Positions 12,958 through 13,739 of a stretch of 13,739 bases of DNA are shown piece after piece. Origin of the DNA: an uncultured Opitutia bacterium (lineage in GTDB: Bacteria > Verrucomicrobiota > Verrucomicrobiia > Opitutales > UBA953); contig CAIVYX010000201.1 of the NCBI GenBank assembly GCA_903910245.1, positions 1-13,739 of the forward strand, in the 5' to 3' direction. Under the pieces are notes generated by a model. It was given only the letters and a program-made list of their open reading frames with translations, was not told the origin of the DNA and made no database searches. Numbering within the stretch: position 1 is the first letter of the stretch; each line of letters starts with the position of its first letter. Both the position numbers and the translations under genes were made by a program.

Positions 12958-13200
12958 TTACTTCTTGAAGGGACGCTTAGCGTCGTCGCACTTCTTCTCG
13001 GCTTCCTTCTTTTGCGTTTCCTTCTTCTCAGGAGCCTTGGTCGTGGTGCCGGTCGTGGTCGGCTTGGTGCACGGAGGCTTCACGGTCGGAGTCGTGGGAG
13101 TCGTCGGAGTGGTGGGCGGAACACCGCCACCGCCGGCAGCAGCGCCGAAAAGTGAAACTGAGGCGAAAAGGAGGGCAGCGGCCAGGAGTGAGGTTTTCAT
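12958..13200 (-). CDS. Small secreted Thr/Pro-rich, Lys-rich low-complexity protein
   Basis: An 80-residue precursor without a recognised family. A signal peptide (MKTSLLAAALLFASVSLFG, about 1-19) is followed by AAAGGGG, then a PTT repeat region (about 28-39) encoded by a 9-base tandem repeat. After that come a single Cys in PPCTKP, a TTTGTTTK stretch, and a strongly charged tail rich in Lys and Glu with one further Cys (KKCDDAKRPFKK). Composition suggests an unstructured secreted or envelope-associated peptide; no function can be assigned. It starts at ATG 13200, with a GAGG that is rather close to the start codon. Its AT-rich upstream region contains a TATAAA-like -10. It is divergent from the prepilin-like gene and ends at a strong terminator. 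Confidence 0.8.
   Translation of the reverse strand: MKTSLLAAALLFASVSLFGAAAGGGGVPPTTPTTPTTPTVKPPCTKPTTTGTTTKAPEKKETQKKEAEKKCDDAKRPFKK
13085..13120 (-). repeat. 9-base tandem repeat, four copies, in-frame
   Basis: Four consecutive 9-base units begin at 13085, 13094, 13103 and 13112 (plus-strand forms GTCGGAGTC, GTGGGAGTC, GTCGGAGTG and GTGGGCGGA). The first three differ by one or two bases and the last is degenerate. They encode the Pro-Thr-Thr repeats of the small secreted protein. Gain or loss of a unit keeps the frame. Confidence 0.85.
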
Positions 13201-13244
13201 GACCTCGCCACCATACTCCCGCCTCTCGTGCCTGAAAACACTAA

Positions 13245-13251
13245 TTTTATA
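13245..13251 (-). promoter_or_regulatory. Probable -10 element for the Thr/Pro/Lys-rich gene
   Basis: TATAAAA on the minus strand, about 45 bases before the ATG at 13200, lies in the most AT-rich part of the spacer. A good -35 at standard spacing is not evident; a GTGACA lies 20 bases upstream and overlaps the AAGGT(A/G)AC dyad. Confidence 0.45.
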
Positions 13252-13261
13252 TCATTTATCT

Positions 13262-13280
13262 AAGGTAACCATGTCACCTT
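13262..13280. promoter_or_regulatory. 19-bp operator-like dyad with further half-sites
   Basis: AAGGTAAC-CAT-GTCACCTT is an inverted repeat with 8-base arms matching at 7 of 8 positions. The exact half-site AAGGTGACA recurs at 13309-13317, and its complement TGTCACCTT at 13272-13280 forms a perfect 9-base inverted repeat with it. A near copy, AAGGTGGCA, is at 13362-13370. The dyad lies between two divergent genes, next to a -10 on each side, which is where a dimeric regulator would bind. No cognate regulator is in the window. Confidence 0.45.
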
Positions 13281-13330
13281 CCCGGACTGTTGAACGCCCT
13301 TGCGGCAAAAGGTGACACTTGCCTGCGGCC

Positions 13331-13336
13331 TATAAT
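13331..13336 (+). promoter_or_regulatory. -10 element of the prepilin-like gene
   Basis: A consensus TATAAT lies 38 bases before the ATG at 13375. No good -35 exists at 16-18 bases. GTGACA (13312-13317) is only 13 bases away and is part of a repeated AAGGTGAC half-site, so the promoter may depend on an activator. Confidence 0.55.
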
Positions 13337-13374
13337 GAGTAATAATACCCATACCACCGAGAAGGTGGCACGGC

Positions 13375-13739
13375 ATGAAACACAGCAAGCGTAGCCCCGG
13401 TTTCAGCCTCATCCTGTCCCTGACGGTGATGGCGGGAATCGTCATGTTACTGGTCACTGTTTCCGCCTTTATTACGGTCGAATCTCGGGCCGTCATGAAC
13501 CAGCAACTCGCGACGCGCGCCAAGTTGAACGCTATAGTGTCCATGCGCCTCGCTCTCGCGCACCTCCAGCAGGATGCCGGACCGGACCGCCGCGCCACCG
13601 CGCGGGCCGACATCACCCAGCCCGCCGCCACCGCCAGCACGGTGCGCAATCCGATGTGGACGGGCATCTGGCGCACCGACCTGCCCGACCTGCCGCCCGT
13701 CTGGCTCATTTCCGGACGCGGCGATCAACCGGCCGGCAC
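13375..13739 (+). CDS. Prepilin-like (PilX/GspK-type) protein, 3'-truncated by window edge
   Basis: The frame is open from ATG 13375 to the window end (121 full codons), so only the N-terminal part is seen. It begins MKHSKRSPGFSLIL, a short basic leader with a prepilin-peptidase-like site after Gly9. A roughly 20-residue hydrophobic helix follows (about 12-34), and then VESRAVMNQQLATRAKLNA and LALAHLQQDAGPDRRAT, a pattern I associate with large Verrucomicrobiota pilin-like surface proteins. Position +5 of the mature form is Leu, not Glu, as in the GspK tip pseudopilins. The expected role is in a type IV pilus or type II secretion-like fibre at the inner membrane and envelope; this is family-level inference. 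The ribosome site AAGGTGG ends just over 6 bases before the start, and a consensus TATAAT lies upstream. Confidence 0.85.
   Translation, partial: MKHSKRSPGFSLILSLTVMAGIVMLLVTVSAFITVESRAVMNQQLATRAKLNAIVSMRLALAHLQQDAGPDRRATARADITQPAATASTVRNPMWTGIWRTDLPDLPPVWLISGRGDQPAG

Noticed and set aside
13085..13120. Short tandem repeat as a CRISPR array or repeat element
   Set aside because: The 9-base units are contiguous, without spacers, and encode Pro-Thr-Thr repeats in frame.
13260..13709. 149-codon minus-strand open frame over the prepilin-like gene
   Set aside because: It is antisense to a frame that has a prepilin-type leader, hydrophobic helix, ribosome site and TATAAT, and it lacks any recognisable motif.

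Overview
The window is GC-rich, densely coding bacterial DNA, most likely from a member of the Verrucomicrobiota (Opitutae-like). The clues are a ThuA-domain protein with a signal peptide, a PlsC/GNAT ornithine-lipid-type fusion, aromatic-acid/sugar-acid type MFS carriers beside enolase-superfamily and DapA-family enzymes, and at the right edge a prepilin-like protein of a type common in that phylum. This placement is inference from gene content, since no rRNA or marker gene is present. No mobile element, CRISPR array, tRNA or rRNA was seen, base composition looks even by eye, and no gene-free stretch exceeds 300 bases.

Layout. (1) 1-962: the 3' part of an O-acetylhomoserine sulfhydrylase gene (metY), closed by a strong intrinsic terminator. 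(2) 1011-3674, minus strand: a TatD-family metal-dependent hydrolase followed by a two-domain acyltransferase resembling OlsF, the bifunctional ornithine-lipid synthase. (3) 3758-4219, plus strand: a stand-alone EVE-domain protein whose 3' end overlaps the next gene by 11 bp. (4) 4209-11849: a probable catabolic locus built around a 107-bp divergent intergenic region (9292-9398). Leftwards run MFS carrier, enolase-superfamily enzyme, secreted ThuA-domain protein and a second MFS carrier. Rightwards run a DapA-family lyase and an Old Yellow Enzyme-family flavoprotein. (5) 11856-13200, minus strand: three genes for exported or membrane-anchored products, namely a SAM-methyltransferase-fold protein, a tiny cysteine-rich protein made of two 15-residue repeats, and a Thr/Pro/Lys-rich low-complexity protein. 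(6) 13201-13374: an AT-rich divergent regulatory region with an AAGGT(A/G)AC dyad and further half-sites. (7) 13375 to the window end: the start of a prepilin-like gene that runs off the edge.

How the genes may work together. In region 4, import by the MFS carriers would be followed by alpha-proton chemistry by the enolase-superfamily enzyme (dehydration, epimerisation or cycloisomerisation), lyase or dehydratase chemistry by the Schiff-base enzyme, and a flavin-dependent reduction or demethylation. The substrate cannot be read from the sequence and no local regulator is encoded. This locus is the best candidate for an undescribed pathway here. The second most interesting item is the cluster of exported small proteins in region 5.
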